Positions 1 to 5,632 of a stretch of 5,632 bases of DNA are shown here, one piece after another (the first letter of the stretch is position 1; each line of letters opens with the position of its first letter). The DNA lies in contig DNCF01000301.1 in the NCBI GenBank assembly GCA_003484545.1, forward strand, positions 1-5,632, written 5' to 3'. The notes beneath the pieces are model-generated. The model was not told the origin of the DNA, made no database searches, and saw only the letters and a list, made by a program, of their open reading frames with translations. This DNA is from Massilia sp. GTDB taxonomy: Bacteria > Pseudomonadota > Gammaproteobacteria > Burkholderiales > Burkholderiaceae_D. The position numbers and the translations under genes were made by a program.

Positions 1-92
1 CGGTCGGCCGGCACCTGGGTGCCGGCCGGGATGGTGCCGCTGGCGCAGCCGGCCAGCACCGCCAGCGCGAGAACAAGAGGGTGTGCTTTCAT
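1..92 (-). CDS. Small lipoprotein, N-terminal part only (cut by left edge)
   Basis: Only 30 complete codons are present, beginning MKAHPLVLALAVLAGCASG. Lys2 is followed by a hydrophobic stretch (residues 5-14) and a clean lipobox L13-A14-G15-C16, so the product should be lipidated on Cys16 after signal peptidase II cleavage. Residue +2 is Ala, not Asp, which in Gram-negatives usually means sorting to the outer membrane. The start is well supported: a strong Shine-Dalgarno, GGAGGAAAG (104 to 96), precedes the ATG, and the ATG overlaps the upstream gene's stop as ATGA (92 to 89). It is the third gene of the mepK operon. The function cannot be told because the mature domain lies outside the window. 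Codons about 22-30 lie on a perfect inverted repeat (5-28). Confidence 0.72.
   Translation of the reverse strand, partial: MKAHPLVLALAVLAGCASGTIPAGTQVPAD
5..28. repeat. 11-bp perfect inverted repeat with 2-nt spacer
   Basis: CGGCCGGCACC (5-15) and GGTGCCGGCCG (18-28) are exact reverse complements separated by TG. The element lies inside the 5' part of the lipoprotein gene and encodes part of its post-lipobox linker (residues P-A-G-T-Q-V-P-A). In mRNA the innermost pairs would open to make a loop, leaving a very stable GC stem. It could slow early elongation, or it could simply reflect a quasi-palindromic Pro/Ala/Gly-rich linker in GC-rich DNA. Confidence 0.6.
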
Positions 93-922
93 CGGCTTTC
101 CTCCACGGCCGGCGCCGCGGCGGGCGGCGCGGCATCCGTCATGTACTCGAACTCGACCAGGGTGTCGTCGGGCCAGCTCGTATCCCAGATCGGCGCGTAG
201 TAGGTGCGGTCGAGCAGCACCTGGCAGTCGCAGAAGGGCAGCATCTCGCGCGTCTGGATGCCGCCGGCATAGAGCATGTCGAAGGGCAGCACTTCGCTGC
301 GTTCGCCGGCGCGCAGGCGCACCGCGAAGATGGGACGCTCGGCGAAGAACAGGTAATTGCCTTCCGGGCTGTTGCAGACGCCCTCGGGCGTGGTGAGGGC
401 ATTCGAGATCCAGCCGAACAGGGGCGAACTGTTCGAGACCAGCCCGGCCTCGACGCCGACGCGGCACTCGAGGCGCAGGTCGCCCAGGCGGCGCGTGCCG
501 GGCGGTAAACCCGGCGTTTCGATCAGCGCGCGCCAGGTCATGCTGGTGGTCTTGCGGTTGGCCAGCACGGCGGCGTCCTCGCGCAGGGCCTGCTCATTGC
601 GCGGCAGGACGAAACTGTTGTCGGGCGCCACCGGCACCGGCACCGAGACGGTGTCGCCGGCCACGCGCAGGGTGATGCCCGTCATCTTGACCTCGGGCGT
701 GCGCGGCAACAGGTGGAAGCGCAGCGACGCCGCCGGCGCGTAGCGGTGCTCGCGCTCGAAGCGTTCCATGCCCTTGATCATCTTGCGGTAGGATTTGTCG
801 ACCGGGTCGCGCGTCGAGGTGACGTTCACGGTGGCGACGGGCTGGTCCTGGGCGAACGCTCCCGGAACCACGGCGGCAAGGGCGAGAAGGATGCTGCACG
901 CGAGCGGAGGCATGGCGCGCAT
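89..922 (-). CDS. Sec-exported protein of unknown function, 277 aa
   Basis: I do not recognise the family. Residues 1-24 look like a Sec signal peptide: Arg2, a hydrophobic core from about residue 8 to 19, and a likely cleavage after A-F-A at 22-24, giving a mature N-terminus QDQP. The mature part alternates short hydrophobic and polar segments, suggesting a beta-rich soluble periplasmic domain, with no further membrane segment. It holds four cysteines (C153, C183, C231, C233), the last two as a C-D-C motif, so disulfides are possible. The C-terminus (about 265-274) is an Ala/Pro-rich tail. Two starts are possible, Met1 at 922 or Met4 at 913. Neither has a clear ribosome site, and the gene begins 6 nt after the mepK stop, so translational coupling is likely. 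Its own stop overlaps the lipoprotein start by ATGA. The context points to a cell-envelope role, but no reaction can be assigned. Confidence 0.85.
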   Translation of the reverse strand: MRAMPPLACSILLALAAVVPGAFAQDQPVATVNVTSTRDPVDKSYRKMIKGMERFEREHRYAPAASLRFHLLPRTPEVKMTGITLRVAGDTVSVPVPVAPDNSFVLPRNEQALREDAAVLANRKTTSMTWRALIETPGLPPGTRRLGDLRLECRVGVEAGLVSNSSPLFGWISNALTTPEGVCNSPEGNYLFFAERPIFAVRLRAGERSEVLPFDMLYAGGIQTREMLPFCDCQVLLDRTYYAPIWDTSWPDDTLVEFEYMTDAAPPAAAPAVEESR

Positions 923-928
923 GGCGTG

Positions 929-1465
929 TTACCAGTAGCGAACGCGGCCGGTGTCCATGTGGACGAATTGTGAGTCCGGGTAGTAGCCGACCCCGCCGCC
1001 GCGCATCGCCATGGCCGCCTTGCGCAGCTGCGCCAGGTCACGGCCCGGCAGGCGGATGTCGATGGCCTTGCCGTCCATGTGCATGCTGTGCTTGGCGACG
1101 CCGCTGCTGTTGGCGCGCAGCTTGGCGTTCGATTCCGGCGAGCGGTAGCCGGAGATCACGTGCACCAGCTGGTTGTCGCCGAACCTGGCGCTGACCTCGT
1201 TGAGCAACACCAGCAGCTGCGGATCGATGGGCGCGATCTTGTTGTTGCGATGGTCGCGCAGCACCTTGTTGATATCCTGCAGGGCATCCGGGATGAACTG
1301 GCCTTCGGCCCAGAACACGCTGCGGACGGTTTCGCCGGTGTGGGTGTTGTACAGGCGCAGGGTGCGTTCGCCGGGCGCGGCCTGGGCGGTCTTGGCCAGG
1401 GCCGGCAGGCTGAACGCCGATGCGAGTGCGACAGAGCCTTTGAGGAAAGAGCGGCGGTGGTTCAT
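929..1465 (-). CDS. mepK: MepK-type murein DD-endopeptidase (YcbK, peptidase M15A / DUF882), Tat-exported
   Basis: A 178-residue protein very like E. coli MepK/YcbK (about 182 aa), a periplasmic zinc peptidase that opens peptidoglycan cross-links (3-3 and 4-3) during wall growth. The N-terminus carries a Tat signal, H-R-R-S-F-L-K (residues 3-9), a weakly hydrophobic core and A-Q-A before a likely cut near residue 29, so it is exported folded. The LAS-fold metal-site pattern is visible: ISGYRSPESN (104-113), GVAKHSMHMDGKAIDI (122-137) with H129 and D136 as expected zinc ligands, GGGVGYYP (156-163), and F-V-H169-M-D near the end. H126 and D131 are extra polar residues by the site. The start is fixed by AAGGA (1475 to 1471), 5 nt before the ATG. 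It is the first gene of a minus-strand operon with two uncharacterised exported proteins. In enterobacteria mepK follows the L,D-transpeptidase gene ldtD; here the upstream neighbour is divergent and unrelated. Confidence 0.93.
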   Translation of the reverse strand: MNHRRSFLKGSVALASAFSLPALAKTAQAAPGERTLRLYNTHTGETVRSVFWAEGQFIPDALQDINKVLRDHRNNKIAPIDPQLLVLLNEVSARFGDNQLVHVISGYRSPESNAKLRANSSGVAKHSMHMDGKAIDIRLPGRDLAQLRKAAMAMRGGGVGYYPDSQFVHMDTGRVRYW

Positions 1466-1470
1466 CAGAA

Positions 1471-1504
1471 TCCTTTGCGCTTGTCAGATGAGACCGACAT
1501 GATA
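1471..1504 (-). promoter_or_regulatory. Possible promoter -10 and ribosome site for mepK
   Basis: Reading leftwards, TATCAT (1504 to 1499; 5 of 6 matches to TATAAT) lies about 34 nt before the mepK ATG and would give a leader of roughly 25-30 nt ending in the AAGGA ribosome site (1475 to 1471). No good -35 hexamer is found at 16-18 nt. TTGACG (1519 to 1514) is a good hexamer but only 9 nt upstream, too close to pair with it. The call is therefore tentative. Confidence 0.3.
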
Positions 1505-1560
1505 GCCCGATTTCGTCAATTCTGCAGGAATAAGGCGAAAATGCGACACGATGGCGGAAC

Positions 1561-1580
1561 GTTAATAACTTTTAAGGGGA
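1561..1580 (+). promoter_or_regulatory. Ribosome site and AT-rich palindrome before the sugar dehydrogenase
   Basis: AAGGGGA (1574-1580) is a good Shine-Dalgarno 6 nt before the ATG at 1587 and fixes that start. In-frame TAA at 1566-1568 rules out a longer N-terminus. Just upstream, GTTA-A-TAAC (1561-1569) is a small perfect palindrome around one central base in an AT-rich patch that stands out from the GC-rich surroundings. It could be an operator half or only part of a melted leader. I found no convincing -35/-10 pair for the rightward gene in 1466-1586. Confidence 0.45.
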
Positions 1581-1586
1581 AATTGC

Positions 1587-2768
1587 ATGCAATTGCGTCA
1601 ACTTCAGAAGTCACTTCGCTACCTCTGCACCGCCGGCATCCTGGCGCGCGCCGCGCTGCCCGCACTGGCCCAGGTCGAAGCCGGCGGCGCGCCGCCCGCG
1701 GTCAAGGGCTGGCGCATGGAGACGGTCACCGACGCCCTGCCGCGCGCCTGGGGCATGGCCTGGCTGCCCGATGGCCGCATGCTCGTCACCGGCAAGGAAG
1801 GCAGCCTGCACCTGGTCAGCGGCAAGCAGGTGACGCAGGTCCCGATCGAGGGACTGCCCAAGCTGATGGACAGCGGCCAGGGCGGGCTGCTCGACATCGC
1901 GGTCCACCAGGCCGACAAGGGACCGGCGAATGTCCGCGTCTACATGACGATGGCGCACGGCACCAGCAGCGAGAACCGCACCATCCTCGTGCAGGGTGTT
2001 TTCGACGGCAAGAAAGTGAGCGGCGTGAAGACGCTGTTCCAGGCCTCGCCTACGAAGAGCGGCGGCCAGCACTTCGGTTCGCGCATCGCCTGGCTGCCGG
2101 ACGGCACGCTGTTGATGAGCATCGGCGACGGCGGCAATCCGCCCCAGCGCGTGGGCGGCATGCTGGCGCGCGACCAGGCCCAGAACCTGGGCAGCCACAA
2201 CGGTTCCATCCTGCGCCTGACGCTCGAGGGCAAGGCCGCGCCCGGCAATCCGCTGGCGGGCAAGACCGGTGCGCTGCCGGAGATCTGGTCCTACGGCCAC
2301 CGCAACGTCCAGGGCCTCGCGGTCGATCCCGAGGGCCGCGTCTGGGCCAGCGAGCACGGCCCGCGCGGCGGCGACGAGATCAACCGTATCGAAGGCGGCA
2401 AGAACTACGGCTGGCCGCTGCAGAGCTTCGGCCTGGACTACAGCTCGCGCGAGCCGATCGGCAAGCACAGCGTGCCGGGCATGGCCGATCCGCTGGTCGT
2501 GTGGTCGCCATCGCCGGCGCCCTCGGGCCTGGCCTGGTACACCGGCAACGCCTTCCCGCAATGGCGCGGCAGCCTGTTCAGCGGCAGCCTGGCCGGCGAG
2601 GACCTGCGCCGCATCGCCTTCGACAAGGACGGTAAAGTATTGCGCCAGGAAAAGCTCGACATCGGCGCCCGCGTGCGCGACGTGCGCCAGGGACCGGACG
2701 GCCAGCTCTACGTGCTGACCGACGAGGACAAGTCGCGCCTGCTGCGCATCGTGCCCGATAAACGCTGA
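1587..2768 (+). CDS. yliI: PQQ-dependent soluble aldose sugar dehydrogenase (YliI/Asd type), periplasmic
   Basis: A 393-residue member of the GSDH/YliI beta-propeller family (E. coli YliI is about 371 aa), which oxidises aldose sugars to lactones in the periplasm using PQQ and calcium. Family landmarks run in order: propeller repeats W-L-P-D-G at 59-63 and 169-173; GGQHFGSR (159-166) with H162 at the position of the catalytic base; SIGDGG (178-183); WSYGHRNVQGLA (234-245) with the PQQ-binding-type R239; SEHGPRGGDEIN (255-266); KNYGWP (272-277); and RDVRQGPDGQLYVLTDE (364-380), nearly identical in YliI. The N-terminus looks like a signal peptide ending A-L-A-Q about residue 29, though Arg21 interrupts its hydrophobic core. 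The start is set by AAGGGGA at 1574-1580. The 71-nt gap to the next gene allows a shared transcript. PQQ synthesis genes are not in the window, so the cofactor must be made elsewhere or imported. Confidence 0.93.
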   Translation: MQLRQLQKSLRYLCTAGILARAALPALAQVEAGGAPPAVKGWRMETVTDALPRAWGMAWLPDGRMLVTGKEGSLHLVSGKQVTQVPIEGLPKLMDSGQGGLLDIAVHQADKGPANVRVYMTMAHGTSSENRTILVQGVFDGKKVSGVKTLFQASPTKSGGQHFGSRIAWLPDGTLLMSIGDGGNPPQRVGGMLARDQAQNLGSHNGSILRLTLEGKAAPGNPLAGKTGALPEIWSYGHRNVQGLAVDPEGRVWASEHGPRGGDEINRIEGGKNYGWPLQSFGLDYSSREPIGKHSVPGMADPLVVWSPSPAPSGLAWYTGNAFPQWRGSLFSGSLAGEDLRRIAFDKDGKVLRQEKLDIGARVRDVRQGPDGQLYVLTDEDKSRLLRIVPDKR

Positions 2769-2798
2769 GCGCAGCTAACGGACGCCGCCGTCCAGCGT
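2762..2798 (+). terminator. Weak stem-loop after the sugar dehydrogenase stop
   Basis: GGACG (2780-2784) and CGTCC (2789-2793) form a 5-bp stem with a 4-nt CCGC loop. An outer pair, ACGCTG (2762-2767) and CAGCGT (2793-2798), spans the stop codon and overlaps the inner stem by one base, so the two would compete. No T tract follows (GTGTTCG), so this is at most an attenuator or an mRNA 3'-end stabiliser rather than a true intrinsic terminator. Confidence 0.25.
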
Positions 2799-2839
2799 GT
2801 TCGCCGATACTGGGCATCCGGCCGCACAAGGAGAACGCG

Positions 2840-3430
2840 ATGGACGACTTCAAACTGGACCTGGCCAGCACCGCGCTGGTCCTGATCGACCTACAGAACG
2901 GCAACATGGCGCGCGAGCTGGCGCCGTATTCGAGCCAGCAGGTGCTCGGCAACTGCGTGCTGCTGGCGCAGGAAATGCGCAATCGCGGCGCGATGGTGGT
3001 GTTCGTGCGCGTGCTGCTGAACGAGCTGCAGCCGGGGCCGGCGGACGCGCCCCTGCATGCGGCCGATGCGCCGCCTCCGCCGCCGGACGCCTCGCAGTTC
3101 GCGCCCGAGGCCGGCGTCGAGGCGACCGACGTGGTGATCGTCAAGCGCCAGTGGGGCGCCTTCCACGGCACCGAACTCGACCAGCTGCTGCGCCGGCGCC
3201 ACATCAAGACGCTGATTCTCGGTGGCATCGTCACGAATATCGGCGTCGAATCGACCGCCCGCGCGGCCCACGATCTCGGCTATGCCCTGGTGTTTGCGGA
3301 AGATGCGATGAGCGGCATCAGCGCCGAGGCCCACGATTTCGCCTGCAAGAACACCTTCCGCATCATGGGGCGGGTGCGCAAGACGCGCGAGCTGATCGAC
3401 GCGCTGCAGGCCGGCACCGGCGACGCGTAA
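2840..3430 (+). CDS. yecD: YecD-type isochorismatase-fold protein with Gly in place of the catalytic Cys
   Basis: A 196-residue protein (E. coli YecD is about 188 aa) of the isochorismatase/cysteine-hydrolase superfamily, cytosolic, with no signal peptide. Landmarks: LVLIDLQNG (13-21) with the catalytic-type Asp17; VKRQWGAFHGTEL (101-113) with Lys102; and GGIVTNIGVESTAR (128-141), where the family nucleophile Cys is Gly135 (codon GGC, 3242-3244). YecD has the same Gly, and the true isochorismatases EntB and PhzD also lack the Cys, so this is a subfamily feature and not damage. Nicotinamidase-type amide hydrolysis through a thioester is therefore unlikely; an Asp/Lys-assisted hydrolysis is possible, but the substrate is unknown. 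A run of five prolines (78-82) lies in the variable loop and should need EF-P for smooth translation. The start is supported by AAGGAGA (2828-2834), 5 nt before the ATG. It lies 71 nt after the sugar dehydrogenase and may share its mRNA, without an obvious metabolic link. Confidence 0.9.
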   Translation: MDDFKLDLASTALVLIDLQNGNMARELAPYSSQQVLGNCVLLAQEMRNRGAMVVFVRVLLNELQPGPADAPLHAADAPPPPPDASQFAPEAGVEATDVVIVKRQWGAFHGTELDQLLRRRHIKTLILGGIVTNIGVESTARAAHDLGYALVFAEDAMSGISAEAHDFACKNTFRIMGRVRKTRELIDALQAGTGDA

Positions 3431-3465
3431 GAGAAGGGGCTAAGAGAAGGGGCTAAGAGAAGGGG
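3428..3465 (+). repeat. 13-bp tandem repeat (2.9 copies) starting in the yecD stop codon
   Basis: The unit TAAGAGAAGGGGC occurs at 3428-3440, again at 3441-3453, and as TAAGAGAAGGGG at 3454-3465, with no mismatch between copies. The first TAA is the yecD stop. Because 13 is not a multiple of 3, the three TAA triplets fall in three different reading frames, so the array stops translation in every plus-strand frame. Perfect identity suggests recent slippage duplication. The unit also contains GAGAAGGGG, a purine-rich Shine-Dalgarno-like run, but no start codon with a real gene follows. Confidence 0.9.
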
Positions 3466-3473
3466 AGATGTGC

Positions 3474-3506
3474 GACGGGTCCGCCAGCCGTGCCGGCGAA
3501 CCCGTC
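3474..3506. terminator. Candidate bidirectional terminator hairpin between convergent genes
   Basis: GACGGGT (3474-3480) pairs with ACCCGTC (3500-3506). After one C/A mismatch, CGCC (3482-3485) pairs with GGCG (3495-3498), leaving a 9-nt loop. That makes 11 pairs in a GC-rich stem placed exactly between the yecD stop (3430) and the yhbW stop (3520). A true T tract is absent on both sides: TTGCG follows to the right, and a pyrimidine-rich CTCCCCTTCTC run lies somewhat further on the leftward side. Position and symmetry favour a terminator; the missing T run keeps confidence moderate. Confidence 0.42.
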
Positions 3507-3519
3507 TTGCGAACCTTGC

Positions 3520-4501
<982 letters not shown>

Positions 4502-4506
<5 letters not shown>

Positions 4507-4518
4507 GGGTCGCATGAT
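4502..4518. repeat. Inverted repeat covering both candidate yhbW start codons
   Basis: ATCATG (4502-4507) and CATGAT (4513-4518) are exact reverse complements around a 5-nt GGTCG spacer. On the minus strand the two possible yhbW ATG codons (4515 to 4513 and 4506 to 4504) each lie in one arm. Folding in mRNA would hide the start, which together with the lack of a ribosome site suggests weak or regulated initiation. The stem is short and AT-containing, so its stability is modest. Confidence 0.4.
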
Positions 4519-4565
4519 ACGCCGAAGGGTTTTTTTCCGCTGTCCGGGTCGGCAAAACGGATCGG

Positions 4566-4585
4566 GCCGCGCCAGGCTCCGCGGC
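4566..4585. repeat. 6-bp GC inverted repeat in the yhbW / serine hydrolase divergent region
   Basis: GCCGCG (4566-4571) and CGCGGC (4580-4585) flank an 8-nt spacer. It lies about 20 nt left of the rightward promoter's -35 box and 50-80 nt upstream of yhbW. It could be an operator or a leader hairpin for yhbW, but short GC palindromes are expected by chance in such DNA. Confidence 0.25.
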
Positions 4586-4604
4586 ATGGCCGCCAGCGTA
4601 AATA

Positions 4605-4633
4605 TTGACCCCAGGATACTGCTTACCTATTAT
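4605..4633 (+). promoter_or_regulatory. Strong sigma70-type promoter for the serine hydrolase gene
   Basis: TTGACC (4605-4610; 5 of 6 matches to TTGACA), an ideal 17-nt spacer (4611-4627), then TATTAT (4628-4633; 5 of 6 matches to TATAAT). The start of transcription would be near 4640, leaving a leader of about 50 nt before the ATG at 4691. AGGA (4682-4685) serves as ribosome site 5 nt before that ATG. The hexamers lie in a short AT-rich island within very GC-rich DNA, which makes chance less likely. It is the clearest promoter in the window. Confidence 0.75.
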
Positions 4634-4690
4634 TCAACGCTCCTGCGCCCGCGCTCGTCCCGCGTGCGCCTTCTTCCTTCCAGGATTCCC

Positions 4691-5632
4691 ATGCGCATCA
4701 CTTTCTCCCAGACGCTGTTCCAGCGCAAGACCGCGATCGCCGCCGCCGCTGCCTCCTGCCTCGTCCTGCTCGCCGCCGGTTGCGCCCAGCTTCCCGACAG
4801 CCGCGCGCCGGCCGCCGCCGTGCAGGCGCAAGACGGGCTCGACAGCAGCAGCTTCGCCCGCATCGACCATGCCGTCGACGCGGCGATCGCCGAACGGCGC
4901 CTGCCGGGGGCAGTGTTCCACCTCGAGCGCGGCGGCGACGTCTACACCCGCGCCTATGGCCGCACCGGCTACGAACCCGAAGCGTCCGCCGTCACGCCGG
5001 ACACGGTGTACGACGCCGCCTCGCTGAGCAAGGTGCTGGCGACCGCGCCGGCGGTCCTGCTGCTGGCCGAGGACGGCAAGCTCGACCTGGAAGCGAAACT
5101 GGTCGATTATTTTCCCGAGTGCACGGGCGGCGGCAAGGAGGCGATCACGATCCGCCACCTGCTGACCCACACCTCGGGACTGGCGGCCGGCCTGCCGGCG
5201 AAACCGGCCTGGAGCGGCGATGCGGCGGCCCACGCGCTGGCTTGCGCACAGACCGTGACCCATGCGCCCGGCAGCTTCTTCCGCTACTCGGACATCAACT
5301 ACATCCTGCTGGGCCAGCTGGTGCACAAGGTGGCGGGCAAGCCGCTCGACGTGTTCGCCCAGGAACGCATTTTCGCCCCGCTGGGCATGCGCGACACCGG
5401 CTACCTGCCGCTGCGCCGCATCGCCAGGGAGGCGATTGCGCCGACCCGGAAGACCGGCGCGGCGGATAGCGGGAATAGTGGGAACAGTGGCGCGCTGCAC
5501 GGCGACGTCGCCGCCGGCGCCCTGCTGCAGGGCGTGGTGCACGATCCGACCGTGCGCCGCATCGGCGGGGTGGCGGGCTCGGGCGGCGGGTTCACCACCG
5601 CACGCGACGGCGCGCGCCTCCGGCGCCTGTTG
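4691..5632 (+). CDS. Lipoprotein serine hydrolase, beta-lactamase / PBP4B (YfeW)-like, cut by right edge
   Basis: The frame is open from the ATG at 4691 to the window end (314 codons, no stop), so the C-terminus is missing. Residues 1-30 form a lipoprotein signal with lipobox L27-A-A-G-C31; Ala at +2 suggests the outer membrane. The catalytic domain is of the class C beta-lactamase/DD-peptidase fold (Pfam Beta-lactamase). S111-L-S-K114 is the SxxK motif with Ser111 as nucleophile. HLLTHTSGL (156-164) is the family's helix. Y199-S-D201 takes the place of the YxN motif, the same YSD form as in YfeW. VVHDPTVRRIGGVAG (282-296) matches the stretch before motif three. There, homologues usually read H-A-G; here it is S297-G-G. 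Residues 254-270 form a Gly/Ser/Asn linker with a GNSGNSG repeat. Likely roles are D-Ala-D-Ala carboxypeptidase or esterase; real beta-lactam hydrolysis is not shown. A strong promoter at 4605-4633 drives it. Confidence 0.88.
   Translation, partial: MRITFSQTLFQRKTAIAAAAASCLVLLAAGCAQLPDSRAPAAAVQAQDGLDSSSFARIDHAVDAAIAERRLPGAVFHLERGGDVYTRAYGRTGYEPEASAVTPDTVYDAASLSKVLATAPAVLLLAEDGKLDLEAKLVDYFPECTGGGKEAITIRHLLTHTSGLAAGLPAKPAWSGDAAAHALACAQTVTHAPGSFFRYSDINYILLGQLVHKVAGKPLDVFAQERIFAPLGMRDTGYLPLRRIAREAIAPTRKTGAADSGNSGNSGALHGDVAAGALLQGVVHDPTVRRIGGVAGSGGGFTTARDGARLRRLL
5469..5488 (+). repeat. Short in-frame 9-bp duplication inside the serine hydrolase
   Basis: GGGAATAGT (5471-5479) is followed directly by GGGAACAGT (5480-5488), one mismatch apart and in frame, and encodes G-N-S twice in the linker at about residues 261-266. 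Its base composition is less GC-rich than its surroundings. It looks like a slippage-made, length-variable surface loop and should be neutral for the fold. Confidence 0.55.

Noticed and set aside
1481..1509. TTGTCA as a -35 box for the sugar dehydrogenase
   Set aside because: No acceptable -10 hexamer lies 16-18 nt downstream (AGCCCG or TAGCCC), and the leader would be long; not convincing.
1611..2561. A 316-codon open frame antisense to the sugar dehydrogenase
   Set aside because: The plus-strand gene carries clear conserved motifs over the whole span; the antisense translation has none and no ribosome site.
1079..2635. A 518-codon open frame on the plus strand crossing mepK (antisense) and the sugar dehydrogenase (another frame)
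   Set aside because: It spans two well-supported genes and an intergenic gap, and its translation is Arg/Gly/Ala-rich without family motifs. This is the usual long shadow frame of GC-rich DNA.
3428..3506. The tandem repeat plus hairpin as a CRISPR-like or attachment site
   Set aside because: The 13-bp units are directly adjacent with no spacers, and there is no integrase or mobile gene nearby.
4507..4587. 27-residue N-terminal extension of yhbW from the ATG at 4587
   Set aside because: The added residues are Arg/Pro-rich and unlike the family, whose similarity begins at the 4506/4515 methionines; no ribosome site precedes 4587.
4605..5027. A 140-codon plus-strand frame starting within the promoter region
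   Set aside because: It begins on the -35 box and overlaps the serine hydrolase in another frame with a Pro/Ser/Arg-rich, motif-free translation.
4634..5542. A 302-codon minus-strand frame antisense to the serine hydrolase
   Set aside because: The opposite strand shows the lipobox, SxxK and YSD motifs, so this frame is a shadow.

Overview
The window reads as ordinary chromosome from a high-GC Gram-negative bacterium. A betaproteobacterium of the Oxalobacteraceae (Massilia/Duganella type) is my best guess. The reasons are strong G/C bias at third codon positions, envelope proteins with Tat, Sec and lipoprotein signals, and close resemblance of four genes to proteobacterial families known from E. 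coli (MepK/YcbK, YliI, YecD, YhbW). The genus is inference; no rRNA or other marker is present. I see no tRNA, rRNA, CRISPR array, insertion sequence or phage gene.

Layout. (1) Positions 1-1465, minus strand: a compact three-gene envelope operon read right to left. It holds a Tat-exported MepK-type murein endopeptidase (929-1465), an exported protein of unknown function (89-922) and the first 30 codons of a small lipoprotein running off the left edge. The genes are 6 nt apart and then overlap by 4 nt (ATGA), so they are probably co-expressed and translationally coupled. (2) Positions 1466-1586: divergent intergenic region. (3) Positions 1587-3430, plus strand: a periplasmic PQQ-dependent aldose dehydrogenase (YliI/Asd type), then, after 71 nt, a YecD-type isochorismatase-fold protein in which the usual nucleophilic Cys is Gly. 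(4) Positions 3428-3519: convergent gap with a 13-bp tandem repeat that begins in the yecD stop codon, and a hairpin that may end transcription from both sides. (5) Positions 3520-4506 (or 4515), minus strand: a YhbW-type luciferase-like flavin oxidoreductase. (6) About 4516-4690: divergent intergenic region with a very good sigma70 promoter (TTGACC, 17 nt, TATTAT) pointing right. (7) Positions 4691-5632, plus strand: a lipoprotein serine hydrolase of the beta-lactamase/PBP4B (YfeW) type, cut by the right edge.

Functional view. Two loci face the cell wall: the MepK operon, and the serine hydrolase, whose family includes DD-carboxypeptidases. The three genes between them are single-gene oxidoreductase or hydrolase functions with no obvious shared pathway. 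I do not find a new multi-gene system. The points most worth following are the uncharacterised exported partners of MepK, the Cys-less YecD-type active site, the stop-codon repeat, and the altered third motif of the serine hydrolase.
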